Source: Sipunculus nudus (taxonomy: Eukaryota > Annelida > Sipuncula > Golfingiida > Sipunculidae). Taken from it: a DNA stretch of 64,000 bases. Below the pieces are notes generated by a model. The model did not search any database, was not told the origin of the DNA, and saw nothing but the letters and a program-made list of their open reading frames with translations. Positions 22,153 to 33,369 of this stretch are shown in pieces; positions within the stretch are counted from its first letter, which is position 1, and every line of letters begins with the position of its first letter. Both the position numbers and the translations under genes were made by a program. Location: contig CM049314.1 of NCBI GenBank assembly GCA_026874595.1, positions 24,997,729-25,061,728 on the forward strand. Reading direction: 5' to 3'.

Positions 22153-22913
22153 ATTTTATTAAGATATTCATTGTTAAAATAAGAGTAATATCTAGCTTGA
22201 CTTTATTTATAGTTTGATAAATTAAAAAAAAAATAGGCTTGGTCGTGTGTATAAACAACTTATCTTGATTGGCGAAATGTTATCAATTAAAACAACAAAA
22301 CCCCATTTCATATATTGTACCATTCTATTCATAATTACAACTGTGAAATTTTAGGGAAAAAAACAGATCAGCTAATATCTACAGGCCCTTGAAATCACCA
22401 TTAAAACATGGGATTGTCGAAAGATATCTCATTGGTCGGATATAAGTAAAAATCCCACGAGGGTGCTCGGAGGCCGCTCGGGACTCGAGGACTTGCATGG
22501 AGAGGAAGACCGCCAAACACTGCCCGCTAAGTCTGATTAAACAGCTAATTATTCGCGGCTAGGAACCGTAACGCGAGTTAGTTTTGTGTCAGGCGACACC
22601 ATTTTGTTCAGTTTTATGTGCATGCAAGAGAAGTTCGTGCCATGCTGTGGGTAGGTTAGAAATGGATAGTTTACACAGCAGATCACACGGGGTCTTTCGT
22701 CAGTCGTTTCATACCTTGTGTATTTATATTACTATATGTAGCATAAGGCTAAATAGGGGTAATTTAGACATGTTTTATTGGGGATTTCAAGGACCTGTGT
22801 AATATCACAGCATGTCCGATATGTCTGACTCTGGAGCATTAGAAGAATAATAAGGATTACTTCTGTTTTATTAATTGAACGTTCATTTATTGTATCGTTC
22901 TTCATAAAAAAGT

Positions 22914-22914
<1 letters not shown>
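22152..22914. other. Non-coding stretch with GC-richer patch
   Basis: 22440-22640 is richer in GC (CGCTCGGGACTCGAGGACTT and following) than its surroundings but has no consistent open frame with splice sites. Confidence 0.45.

Positions 22915-22977
<63 letters not shown>
22915..22977. repeat. (TA)n microsatellite
   Basis: About 31 uninterrupted TA units. Confidence 0.98.
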
Positions 22978-22980
<3 letters not shown>

Positions 22981-24040
22981 GGGTTTTCAAGAACAGGGGA
23001 GATAAGCGTCTGTGGCGCGAGGAATCTTATACGGACGACTGATGCAGGGTGTCCGAGCGTCCATCCCGACGCGCGAATTTCTGGCTGTAGGACCTAGAGG
23101 ATAAAAGCCGGCTGTTCTAGCAGCCACTGACCATTGCCAAACAAACCATTTAGTTGAAAAAAAAAATACATTAATGTATATATACATTCTAGTATTTATT
23201 GCGGGAGTTAAGCATGTAATTAAAAAAAAAATGAAATATGAAATTGTAAGACCTAATACTTCATGTTTTATGGTACGTTGAATCATGAGAAATGGCAGAA
23301 CTCCCAGAAATCCCGAATGAGAGAGTGAGCAAAACACTGTACACTAGCAACGTGCGGTCCAAGAGGAATAGTGATAACAGTTTGTGTTATCTTAGATATC
23401 GCATCAGATTACATTCAAATATTGTGGCTAAGTCGTTTTTGCGTAAACATAGAGCGATGAATGGAGTATAATCTTAAAATATTTCAAATTACAAATGTCA
23501 TATTTTTTTTTTACCAATTGTTAACCAATTATAGATAGTGTGTATATGGAATGCGGTAACATTATGCTATGTGTTAACTGAGAGAGAAGGTTAATATGCT
23601 GAAACAAGTCTGTACTAAGAAGATGTAACTGACTGTTAATGTAAATTCTTAATGATGAGCATTATATATTTGTGTGTAGCAGCATGTTAACTATTATGAC
23701 ACAGCAGGACAACACCAAAGCGTAAATTTAAAATAAATCTCACAGCATTTTCAAAATAGATACGACCAACTTGAGAGCGAGGCGCATGGAGCAATGTCTC
23801 CAAACTAACACTTGCTGCGATTTAAATACCAACTTACACATCATCGATGGTAGTAATTGAAGCTAACAAATTTGCGCCCTAAAATTGTATATAAGGTTTT
23901 CTAACCGATGAGGTTTTCTTTCTATCACGATTGTTGCCAAAAAAAGGATATATTTTCGATAATTTGTCTCGTATAAAAATCCTATGCAGAATAATCAATA
24001 TATGCATATAATGTGACGTAAGTTAAGGTGGACCGCAATT
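22978..24040. other. Non-coding stretch
   Basis: AT-rich. No feature recognised on either strand. Confidence 0.5.
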
Positions 24041-24735
24041 TATGTTTACTAAACCAATTTTAATATCTTTAACGAAAAGAAATTTCTGTACAATAGAGAA
24101 TCTATATGAAGCCTATGTAAAAAAATTAAAAGACATGAATAAATAAATAAACAACAAACACATTTCAGGTTACTAAATCACTTTTAAACTGATGCTCACG
24201 ATATCACTGGTATTACACTTATAATTATGTATTACTTTAGTTGTTTTTTTTTTGGTCCACACAACCTTATACTTGATATAAATTCAATATTTACTGTCCG
24301 TAGGCCGACAATTATCTAACCCTTTAAAACAACCATCATATTTTTAATTTATACCTTGAATATATTTTATAACGTGGTCAGTGGTACCGGCTTCTGTGGC
24401 TAAGGGGTAGAGCACAGGACTGGAAGCGGGAGAGTTTAGCTCTCAGCTGAGGAGAAATGAGATATTCACGGTCGATCCAAACCGAGGGTGAACACTCTAA
24501 ATTCTCGATGGGAAGGCCACAGGCGTGCATCACTCACGAACGGGTGCGTCTTTTGGAGGTTCTTCGGCGTTATGACACAGCAATGGGGATGATGAGGACT
24601 TGCAGGTGCGGTAGACACCGGGCCTTGGTGACACCAGGATATAAAAAAATGATAGACAGCGAATGCTACCCCCCTGTCACCTAGTGCCAAACTGGAATGG
24701 AACTCTGCAGATGTAAATACTTAGCTTAAGAATTT
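24040..24735 (+). mobile_element. Dispersed repeat with tRNA-like promoter (SINE-like), copy 2
   Basis: The 5' 450 bp match the minus strand of 6890-7350. The tRNA-like head starts near 24388, with an A box (TGGCTAAGGGGTAGAGC, 24397-24413) and a decayed B box (GAGTTTAGCTC). The last 120 bp (GGTGCGGTAGACACC ... CTGTCACCTAGTGCCAAACT GGAATGGAACTCTGCAGATG) match the end of the third copy at 56850-57135. So the family has a tRNA-like head and a conserved 3' domain. The sequence upstream of the head is shared by two copies, so it belongs to the repeat and is not flanking DNA. Confidence 0.65.
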
Positions 24736-25480
24736 TATAAGTCATAATTAAACATGGAGGCAGTTATCATCATCAAACACATAAAGTGGCCAGTATTGTT
24801 ATGTTAGGTTTTTATAGCATTCAGTAACCGTACGACCAGTTTAACATTATTACTAGCGGTCCCCTTTCTTGACCAATATATTTAAATGCTGAAATTTTTT
24901 AAACAATACAATTAAGCGCAGGCCATTTCTTTTATGTGTGCCTTCGTAAATGAGGTATCAAATAAGACAGCCGTAACATTTTACATTAATAATGATAATA
25001 ATAATAAAAATAATGACAGATAATTCAATGATTCAATAATTTAACAGATAAATAATCATACATAAAAATACATTAAAAAATGCCTATCATTGCACCTGTC
25101 CAACCCCCCCAACCTCCCATTTCTTTTCTCTAATTCTCCGCTCTCTCGTATTTCAGTATAGTTATATAATATACATATAATAATAGTTAACAATGAAGAT
25201 ATATATTAATAACCTAAAGCCGGGTTAAATGGATATTATCAGTGAGTAATTTACGGACATTTCCTGAATTCCATGCCTTTAGGACTATTTATCCATAAGA
25301 AAGTTGGCCGACCTTTATAAGGCCCCTCGAACGAACGAACAAGATATTATATATATATATATATCGGAGGTACTGTAAAGCCTACAAATTATGTTTTTCT
25401 TATATTAAATTTAAAAGGTCAAACAAGGTGTATGGCTCCTTTAATTTGATCTGTAAAAGGTAAGTGTAAACAGTTGGTGT
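24736..25480. other. Non-coding AT-rich stretch
   Basis: Contains an ATA-rich run (24990-25080) and a short TA run (25350-25364). No gene recognised. Confidence 0.5.
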
Positions 25481-25640
25481 GCACCCGGTGAGACGCATCC
25501 CGATAAGACGTACGTCCCAACGGACCGTGCGATAAAACGCAGGGCGGCAGAACGGACTATATAAACAATGACGAGTGGCCGGTAGGACGCACTCCATAAA
25601 CATCGCCTCGTCTCCAATTAGGCGTGTCGTGCTGCGGGAC
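25480..25640. repeat. GC-rich repeat with GACGCA/GACGTA words, copy 1
   Basis: Contains CCGGTGAGACGCATCCCGAT followed by AAGACGTACGTCCC, then further ..GGACGCA words. A shorter inverted relative is at 28105-28185, where the minus strand reads CCGGTGAGACGCAG and CCCGATAGGACGTA. Spacing between the shared words differs, so the family is loosely built. Unclassified. Confidence 0.45.
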
Positions 25641-25664
25641 CCGGCGTGTTTACCTCCTGCCCGG

Positions 25665-26037
25665 CTACGTCTCTCTTTCAAAAGTGTATTTTTATGACTA
25701 AAACTACGCTAAACGAACCCTGCGTGTATACTTTCTGCCCGTCTACGTCTCTCTTTCATAAGTGTATTTTTATGACTAAAACTACGCTAAACGAACCCTG
25801 CGTGTATCTTTCTGCCCGTCTACGTCTCTCTTTCATAAGTGTATTTTTTATGACTAAAACTACGCTAAACGAACCCTGCGTGTATACTTTCTGCCCGTCT
25901 ACGTCTCTCTTTCATAAGTGTATTTTTTATGGCTAAAACTACGCTAAACGAACCCTGCGTGTATACATCCTGCCCAGATACGTCTCTCTTTAATAAGTGT
26001 ATTTTTTATGATTTAAACTACGCTAAACCAACCCTCC
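25665..26037. repeat. 78-bp tandem repeat, 5 copies
   Basis: Five copies of a unit starting CTACGTCTCTCTTTCATAAG and containing ACTACGCTAAACGAACCCTG. Starts are at 25665, 25743, 25820, 25899 and 25978, so periods are 78, 77, 79 and 79 bp. Copies 2-4 are nearly identical; the first and last are more diverged, as expected for an array growing from within. An open frame runs through part of it only because the period is close to a multiple of three. Confidence 0.95.
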
Positions 26038-26129
26038 TGAGTAACACCTATGATCGTCACCACAGCTGAGTCTGTTAGTTCATCTGGAGTCAATCAGTAG
26101 TAAGCCACAAACATTAATTATAAGTCATC

Positions 26130-26830
26130 AATTATAATTCCCTTCCTTCTTCGCTCCTTCCATCCTTCTTTCTTCCCTTCGTTACCTGATTCTTTCTTTC
26201 AGTCTTTCTTTCTTTCAGTCTTTCATTCTTTCTTTCAGTCATCCTTTCTTTCTTTCAGTCTTTCTTTCTTTCAGTCTTTCTTTCTTTCAGCCTTTCTTTC
26301 TTTCAGTCTTTCTTTCTTTCAGTCTTTCCTTCATCCTTCCATTCGTTACATGATTCTTTCTTTCTTTTTTTTCTTTCTTTCATTCTTTCTTTCAGTCTTT
26401 CTTTCTTTCAGTCTTTCTTTCTTTCTTTCTTTCAGTCTTTCTTTCTTTCTTTCAATCATTTTTTCTTTCAGCCTTTCTTTCTTTCAGTCTTTCTATCTTT
26501 CTTTCAGTCTTTCCTTCATCCTTCCCTTCGATACATGTTTCTTTCTTTCTTTCTTTCTTTCTTTCCTCTTCCGGTCTTTCTTTCAGTTCTTCTTTTTTTC
26601 TTTCTTTCAGTCTTTCTTTCTTTCAGTTTTTCCTTCTGTCAGTCTTTCCGTATATCTTTCATTCTTCCTTCGTTACATATTCTTTACTTCTTTCTTCCTC
26701 CGGTCTTTCATTCAATTTTCTTTTAGTCTTTCTTTCTTTCTTTCTTTTGTCTTTCAGTCTTTCCTTCATTCTTCCCTTCGTTACATAACTCTTTCTTTCT
26801 TTCTTTCTTTCGTTTATTTTTGTCTTCTGG
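26130..26830. repeat. 700-bp polypyrimidine tract, (CTTT)n with CAGT interruptions
   Basis: Almost only C and T on the plus strand. TTTC tetramers are punctuated by regular CAGT steps (TTTCTTTCAGTC repeating). Within it, blocks ending TTCCCTTCGTTACAT recur near 26172, 26340, 26523, 26665 and 26775, giving a longer period of roughly 120-190 bp. Open frames reading FLSFFLS are artefacts of this repeat. Long mirror-symmetric pyrimidine tracts can form triplex DNA. Confidence 0.95.
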
Positions 26831-26839
26831 TTTTACATT

Positions 26840-28284
26840 AAGTTTACGGTTGGTTGATGGAAGATGGGTATTCATTATCGGTTCTTTATGGACTCAATTA
26901 GCGGGTAGTTGGAACTCAAAGGTATAATTGTTATTCGGCCTTCACTATTCAGCGGTTTCAACACATAGTCTGACCCGTGAAATAAAAAAAACACACACAC
27001 ACAATTTGAAGAGGAATCTTCAATCAGCACGATAGTTTTTTAACACTGCGGTTTAAACATGCAGACACACGCGAGAAATTAAATATACACATACAATTTG
27101 GAGAGAAATCGTTTTCAGGATAGTTTTATTGTCTACACCAACCGCGGCACTTAATTTGTTCCAAAATAGGTCACCCGCCACCGATCGTACTTGCGCCAGA
27201 CCGGATGATACTAACGGAATACTACGCACAGGTAGTATTTTCATGTTAACAAAATAACAACCAACCTAATTTTTTATTCTATAAAGTTTTTTTTTCTCAT
27301 AAAATTGTTGTCTATTTATAATGTCTTTTATTCGGAATGTGGTCTTGTCAGAAGTCGAATATAATCAAAATATGTAAATATTTATTCTTTCCTTAATACA
27401 TTAAGTGCGTGTAAGAGATCAATATAAATGATTCATCATCCAGAAACCTTTGATCGACATTTTTAGTCCGTTAATTAAAGGTTCATCCTTTGAACTGTAC
27501 GAGTGGCCGCGTCGGGTGAATGGTTTCTCGTGACCGCGTTTATACTGCGGCTTCGCTGGTCTCTGGTGAGCAATTCGTTCATGTTTGAGCAGACTTAATA
27601 TGTTCTCACGACATGATATACATACTTATAATAGTGAAAATTATAACAGGAATATGGAAAATAAAGTAAGATGTTACACGTTAAACCTGTAATTATTAGT
27701 CATTTAAACCTCCGGTTAGGCCAATAAATTGGAGAACGCTGATGGGTTAACCATACCCGGAGTTTATCACTATTGAGGGATGGTCGTACTTTAAGCCAAA
27801 ATAATGCTCTAATTAACAATAAAATTACTAAATATTTTGTCAAACTTCAGTTAAGGAACACAACGACATAAGTGCATGAGGGTAATATAGTAATAATGGA
27901 TAACACAGATATACTAGGCATTAACGTGTGCTGATTTGACATATGTTGCATCGATCACAGAGCTTAATGATTTCCCAAAGTGACCCAAGAGAGGATTTAC
28001 TAACGAAATTATAATTAACTATTATTACTTAGTCTTTTTGTTTTAGTACGTGGAAAGTTTAGACAGTCAGACAAGTGATACATGTACTCTTATTTTAACA
28101 ATACGTCCTATCGGGATACGCTTCAGTGGGTACGTCCCGGCGGCCTACGTCCGAAAAATCTGCGTCTCACCGGCCTGTAGTCAAACAGTTTAGCTTATAA
28201 CTTTGTAAATCGCCAAATATGCGAATGCATAGTTGCCCTAACAGTCCATCCTTATAAAAAAACTGAATTAAGAAGATATGAAGA

Positions 28285-28289
<5 letters not shown>
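26840..28289. other. Non-coding stretch
   Basis: No secure gene. It includes the short GC-rich relative of the 25480 repeat at 28105-28185 and a (CA) run at 26991-27002. Confidence 0.5.
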
Positions 28290-28366
<77 letters not shown>

Positions 28367-28368
28367 AA
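28290..28368. repeat. (TA)n then (GA)n compound microsatellite
   Basis: TA to 28324, then GAGA to about 28367 with one GGGA interruption. Confidence 0.97.
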
Positions 28369-28744
28369 TGAGAGAATACAGCTAACAGCATTATTATAAT
28401 GTACGCGAATTTGATCCCTTTTTATATGCAAATTTATTCAAATTATCTTATGTAATATGAACTATTTACAGTTTTTCTTACCGGAAATCGATTGCTCAGC
28501 AAATATTACTCCAGAATAAAACTGAAAATAGTTTAATATTGAAAATTGTCAAATTATTCTTTGGTTAGCCGAATCTTTATTATTGGTTTTCGAATGATAC
28601 ATTGCCCGGTTTTGATATCCAATATTGTGAAAGAAATTCAAACACTGATTTTTAAGCTCAGTTGATTGAAAGTCATCTAAGCTATAACGAACATTATTTG
28701 TCCGTCATCCGTCCGTCTGTCGTGCTGTCCGTTAACCAGGCAAA

Positions 28745-28830
28745 ACTCTGGACCTAGAATCTTCTTACTTGACATCAAGAGAGGTCCATGAAAATCTCCT
28801 TGGAAACCTGAAATAAGGTCTCCGTAACCC
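28745..28830 (+). repeat. Dispersed repeat, copy 1
   Basis: CTTCTTACTTGACATCAAGA GAGGTCCATGAAAATCTCC and GGAAACCTGAAA match 31340-31410. Shortly downstream of each lies a related TACAAAAGCTCCAGT or TACAAAAACTCCAGT block (30074 and 31480), so the two loci may be split copies of one older element. Confidence 0.5.
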
Positions 28831-31335
28831 ATACTGTGGTTGTCTTCTTATTTGCGGTGGTTTCAAATTCGCGATATTCGCGGTCGCTCCCTGACCGCGA
28901 AAATGAAACCGCGCAGTTTTGAATGCACATATACCAGACCATAATCATTAATTTCAGAAGCTGCCGATAGTTTGCGACAGTTGATATTTATCTTCAGCTA
29001 CGTAGTGGTTGTCCATCGAGCCTGGTGCATATACGACAAATGATTCAGGGAGAATGCTAGGCCCATTTTAAATAATATCGTTTGGCTTTGATGCAAAAAA
29101 ACCGGGACCCTTTGCAGGTGCGTGCTAACTCCGGCGGACGCGCCCGGCAGTTATTCCTTTCCCCCGGCACATGACTGGAAAGTGTCAATGCCCGCTGGGC
29201 AGTAATATTTAAAAATTACGTGTATGTGCGCCAAGTTAGATGACATCCAGTGCCGCTTAAAAATGAATATTGAGTAGAAGGTACTCGTTCACATTGTGCC
29301 GTATTTTGTCATGTTAATGAATAAAATTTGCCACTAAAGTAGTGAACATAGCCGCTAGTGTTGCGCCACCTTGTAATTGTATAAAAGACTAATTCTGTGA
29401 AATCATGACGCGCAAAACGATGTATGATTGGCTAGTGATGACGTGAGTTTTGAATATATTTGAAAGGTCGCAGTTCATTTTGGGGCCAAAGTGCCTTAAC
29501 ACAGTGGAATATTATGTTTTGCAGATTTTAACTGTGAGAAACTGAATACGGTTCCTTCTTCCACCTATATGGAAGTAATTAGCAATATATATAAATGGCA
29601 TTCAAATTATTCTGGGCACATCCCTGCCTTTGATACTGAAACAAGGGGGCTACCTACAGGCGTCCCTTGTTGGTTGAGCAGGTGATTACGACTCGACTTT
29701 TAATTAACAGGAGTAAGACAGTTTCCCTAAACAAACTTAATATGCCGTTTTGTAGTTACAGGTTGGTTTCTCGACACACCTTAATAACATTTGAGTTGTT
29801 TTTAATGAGCCTCGGCCCTGAACTAATTACAGCCAGCGGGGTCAATGCCTCCCGCAGGCGTCGGCTCAGCCGTCTGTGAATGTTCGAACATGCGATATCC
29901 GGACAGAGAAATAGGAGACCTAGATAATAGTGAAATCACCGGTAAATGAAACTAATTTTGATAATGAAATATACTACTAGACCAATGATAGAGCGCGAAA
30001 AAGGAACCCCGTGAAACTTTTAAAAATATAAAAACCGCGAAAATTCAGCCTTTAATAATAAAGAATTTTATACAAAAGCTCCAGTATATGTGCAATTAAT
30101 ACACTGATAACCATGATTCTTTAATTGTACATTCATCTTGGAGTGTAGACTGGCCCAGTCTATGAAATTATGGCCTTTGATTGTTGCCTATGACAAAGAA
30201 ATCAAACTTTCCCTCACGGTATTGCACTTAGTGTCGGTACTGCCACCTCGCGGCAACTTATATAACTAATTACCATACTCTGACCCTCTTTTTTTCATCG
30301 ACTGGTAAACTCGGGCCGTGTCGGACAGTCAGCGCCACACATCTCCGCCTCGCTGAACTAAGGTCTTTCCCAGTGACGTAAGAAGTAATTATAGGGGTCT
30401 TTCCGAGAATCTTTTTCAAAACCAACATGGTTAATTCAGTAACCCCTTATTGTGGGCTTCCAGCTTGCTATTTATATTCCCATTTAATCAGTCTTAATAT
30501 GTTAAGGTACTCGGTTATTTTGAGACTTTCAACACTATATATAACCCTCAGCCTCAGTCAGCCAGGGTGTCACCGTTTATGTGTCCATCACTTTTAAAAG
30601 CAAGCGGGTTTAAAAATGTATCTCTAGCTCAGCCAATCAGCGTGAAATATTCAGGACCACACGCGACGAACACAGTCAAACTGTAATCCATGTACCGGCT
30701 GGCTGAAACGATCACGGCGATCAGCGTGTTGGCAACTTAACAATGCAGTGGCAAGACTTTCAAGTGTAACTTGATCACAAACAAAGACAAAGTACAAGAT
30801 CGATGCGACAGCGTCTACAATGCACTTGCATTTGGCCCGTAATGTTCGAACAGCAGAGTTATATCATAGGGCACGAATTTCCATGTATGGACTTTGAGTA
30901 CATGATATCAGTGCCAATGTTACCAAGCGGGTTGAGCTTTCTGTTGCCAGTGGGACCGCTGTCAGCGTCCCCTAGCAACGATGCCATTCACAGGGGGCGT
31001 GACTGCGTGATATGCAAATGCGAGGGAATCGACAGAAGCCTTGTGACGCCCTAATATGCAAATATCAGGGATTCACCATACGGACTTTACAGGGCTTTAG
31101 TGATAGGAGCTAGTACTGAGTTACATCTATCGGTACATAGAATCACGTCTAATTTTAAGCATTTTAGTAGTAAAAATAAATACACTAAAGCCCAGGCAGG
31201 GCTACCTGGAGTATTTCATCAGTTCCTGCAGACTGGAGGCGGCACCTGGTTTTTTTTCGATTTTTGCATTTTTATCTATTTTGAGACCTTCAAACATGTG
31301 GTCATCTTTTTACAGGGCGCATATCGTAACCTTTA
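28831..31335. other. Region upstream of GPCR copy 2, no secure gene
   Basis: The candidate location of the promoter and first exon of the receptor at 31670. It contains a hairpin (GCGGTC..GACCGC, 28880-28898), several GC-richer patches (29100-29180, 30300-30370, 30660-30760) and an 83-codon frame (30803-31054) without recognised family. None has a clear donor site that would identify a 5' UTR exon. Confidence 0.4.
31012..31063 (+). promoter_or_regulatory. Two octamer motifs (ATGCAAAT)
   Basis: Perfect ATGCAAAT at 31012-31019 and again at 31056-31063, 44 bp apart, in the same orientation, about 600 bp before the receptor's coding exon. POU-domain factors bind this octamer. It may be chance in AT-rich DNA, but two perfect copies so close are notable. 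Confidence 0.3.
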
Positions 31336-31415
31336 AATCTAGAAACTTCTTACTTGACATCCCGGGAGGTCCATGAATGATCTCCAGGGAAACCTGAAAA
31401 CAGATCTATGTTACG
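31335..31415 (+). repeat. Dispersed repeat, copy 2
   Basis: Direct copy of 28745-28830 (CTTCTTACTTGACATC..GGAGGTCCATGAA..CTCCAGGGAAACCTGAAA). A poly-C run follows at 31448-31460. Confidence 0.5.
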
Positions 31416-31639
31416 CATATCCTCCGAGCTATGGGGCTCAGAATTAACCCCCCCCCCCCCCACAGAATAATTACAAATTTGATACAAAAACTCCAGTGTC
31501 TGAAAAACTAATACATTGAGAACCAATACGGCCGAAATGATCTTATATTACTAATATGACCACCCAGCTTATATTCCTTTAAATGTGCCAATAGTGACTA
31601 TATTTGCCATGAAACGAGTACATTTATTCTTTTACTTTA

Positions 31640-31654
31640 TTCACTGTTTTGCAG
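31640..31654 (+). other. Splice acceptor of GPCR copy 2
   Basis: TTTATTCACTGTTTTGCAG precedes ATACAA, as in copy 1. It places the coding exon start at 31655 and implies a 5' UTR intron. Confidence 0.7.
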
Positions 31655-31669
31655 ATACAAGAAATCTCC

Positions 31670-32761
31670 ATGATGGAAGTAACAACGGCAAACGTAACAG
31701 CTTCAGCGGCCGAAAGTAACTCGACCGTCCCGGACAGGGCAAGTGCAGAGTTTTTACTCTTCCTTTTCCGCACCGCCGGCGGGATTTCGTATGGAGTGTA
31801 TTCCCTGGTCCTACTGGGAGGCATCGGTAACTGGTTGGCCGTATGGTGTGTCCTGGCAAGAAAAGAACTCCGTACGGCATTTAATTGCCTTGTAGTCCTT
31901 ATGGCAGTCAGTGATATTCTGGTTTGCTACATATCAACCCCTTTTAGAATATTGCGTTTGACGAGACTCCCGAAGCCGTTTCCTCTGACTGAGACTCAAT
32001 GCTTGTTACAGCAGTTCTGCGATACATTCTCGATTACTGTTTCAACCATCTGCATCACTGCTGTGGCCGTTGTGCGCATGCGCATTGCGTGTAGCACCGT
32101 TCCGAGGCATGTGAAGAAACTGGATGTAGTCTTCATTGCATGCGCAGCCTTGTTTATAGGAACAGTCATGGGGGCGATTAGAATGGACAAAAACTCAACT
32201 GACTTCAGAACATGCCGGCTTGATAACAGAGAGCGTGAAAGCATTTTCCCGCGATGGCTACAGGCCTGGTACATCCAAGTGACGGTTGTAGCCGTGTGTC
32301 TCATTGTTACGGTCAGCAGTTATATCATCTGCGTCGTTCGGTATAGAATCTTGAGAACCGCCATTCTGCAACCAGCCACCCAGCAGAAATACGTCATGAC
32401 ACAACGAGTGGGCATCATGGTGACTGTGGTCTTTCTGATCACGTGGTCACCACCGTTTATCCTGGCTGCTTTGTTTCATATGAAGATCCTTGATAGGAAC
32501 ACCGCACTTGCAGTTGTGGAGGTGACAGTCGCTCTGGTGCATGTCCAAAGTGCGGCGAACCCCGTCATCTATGCTTGGAACTCGAAGGCATTTCGTCGAG
32601 GCCTGAAGTCACTTGTGATTGCCAAACTGCGGTCTTTACGCAAATGTGCTGCCTTTGGCCGAGTGAATAATACGGAACAGCCGGTTGCTATTATTCCAGA
32701 GCCATCTCTTGTACCTGAAAATCATGAACTGAACAATGCTTTACCCGTAATAGATGTGTAA
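31670..32761 (+). CDS. Rhodopsin-class (class A) GPCR, copy 2
   Basis: Intact single coding exon of 363 residues, paralogue of the receptor at 4689-5786. It has the same glycosylatable N-terminus (NVT, NST), TM1 GN (N54), TM2 AVSD (D82), TM3 C111 pairing with C182 before TM5, TM6 TWSPP (W259, P261) and TM7 NPVIY (297-301), then the basic segment NSKAFRRGLK. The TM3 end reads V-V-R-M (R136), again without the acidic residue of DRY. Differences from copy 1 cluster in TM2 (CYISTPFR against CYVAAPFK), TM3-TM4, TM7 and the tail. The start MMEV follows the splice acceptor ending at 31654; the second methionine (31673) is the one conserved in copy 1. The frame ends in TAA at 32759-32761, where a MITE begins three bases later. 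The ligand and subfamily are unknown. Confidence 0.9.
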   Translation: MMEVTTANVTASAAESNSTVPDRASAEFLLFLFRTAGGISYGVYSLVLLGGIGNWLAVWCVLARKELRTAFNCLVVLMAVSDILVCYISTPFRILRLTRLPKPFPLTETQCLLQQFCDTFSITVSTICITAVAVVRMRIACSTVPRHVKKLDVVFIACAALFIGTVMGAIRMDKNSTDFRTCRLDNRERESIFPRWLQAWYIQVTVVAVCLIVTVSSYIICVVRYRILRTAILQPATQQKYVMTQRVGIMVTVVFLITWSPPFILAALFHMKILDRNTALAVVEVTVALVHVQSAANPVIYAWNSKAFRRGLKSLVIAKLRSLRKCAAFGRVNNTEQPVAIIPEPSLVPENHELNNALPVIDV

Positions 32762-32763
32762 AT

Positions 32764-32962
32764 CAGGGGCGGATCCAGGATTTAGAAAAAGGGGGGCCCA
32801 ACCATGGAGGACTAATGAAAAACCTAAATAAAGATCACCAGATCCGGAAAAGGGGGGGTCCACCCCGCAAAATTTAATCTGAAACCCTTAAAAAAAGCTT
32901 GCGGCGGTTGAAAAAGGGGGGGGGGTTTGGACCCCTGGACCCCTCCCCTGGATCCGCTTCTG
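32764..32962 (+). mobile_element. GGATCC-type MITE (hAT-like ends), copy B, at the GPCR stop codon
   Basis: Ends CAGGGGCGGATCCAGGATTT and CCCTGGATCCGCTTCTG are inverted repeats. The interior is shared with 11913-12076. The five bases before it (TAAAT, 32759-32763) are repeated directly after it (32963-32967) and contain the receptor's stop codon. It is missing from the left arm, so it inserted after the duplication. It now forms the start of the 3' UTR of copy 2. Confidence 0.8.
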
Positions 32963-33369
32963 TAAATTTATCTTTGTGAATATAAGTAAAAAGGGATAGG
33001 ACATAAAAGGGATTCAACATTTGAAATATGGAACTGAAAGGTCGCTGTGAAACCCGAGCGAAACTTAAAGCGCAAAATTAACATTACATATCCCCAAGGT
33101 TCCACTGTAAAGAATCACTACACGTTCTGACTTCAGGGCAGGAGAAAATAAGAACTGTTGTCGTTTTCCTCCCAGGTTGCACTAAATTCCAATGACGCAG
33201 AATAATGTATTTGATTTGGTGCCCTACCTCCGCTGGGCACACAGTTCTCTCGATGTTGTATGTAATATTCAACTGAAATTTCGCTCACTGGCTTGAGACT
33301 CTCCGATTTTTTTTGTATATAGATGTATAATGTTTGATTTCGTATCGGTGTTGTAGTCAAATTCAAAAA

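Noticed and set aside
25646-25936. 96-codon repeat-protein-like frame
   Set aside because: It is the 78-bp tandem repeat, whose period happens to be divisible by three. There is no sign of selection on the frame, and copy-length changes break it.
26350-26841. 163-codon FLSFFLS-type frame
   Set aside because: It is the translation of the polypyrimidine tract.
30803-31054. 83-codon frame upstream of GPCR copy 2
   Set aside because: No recognised motif; more likely regulatory or 5' non-coding sequence.
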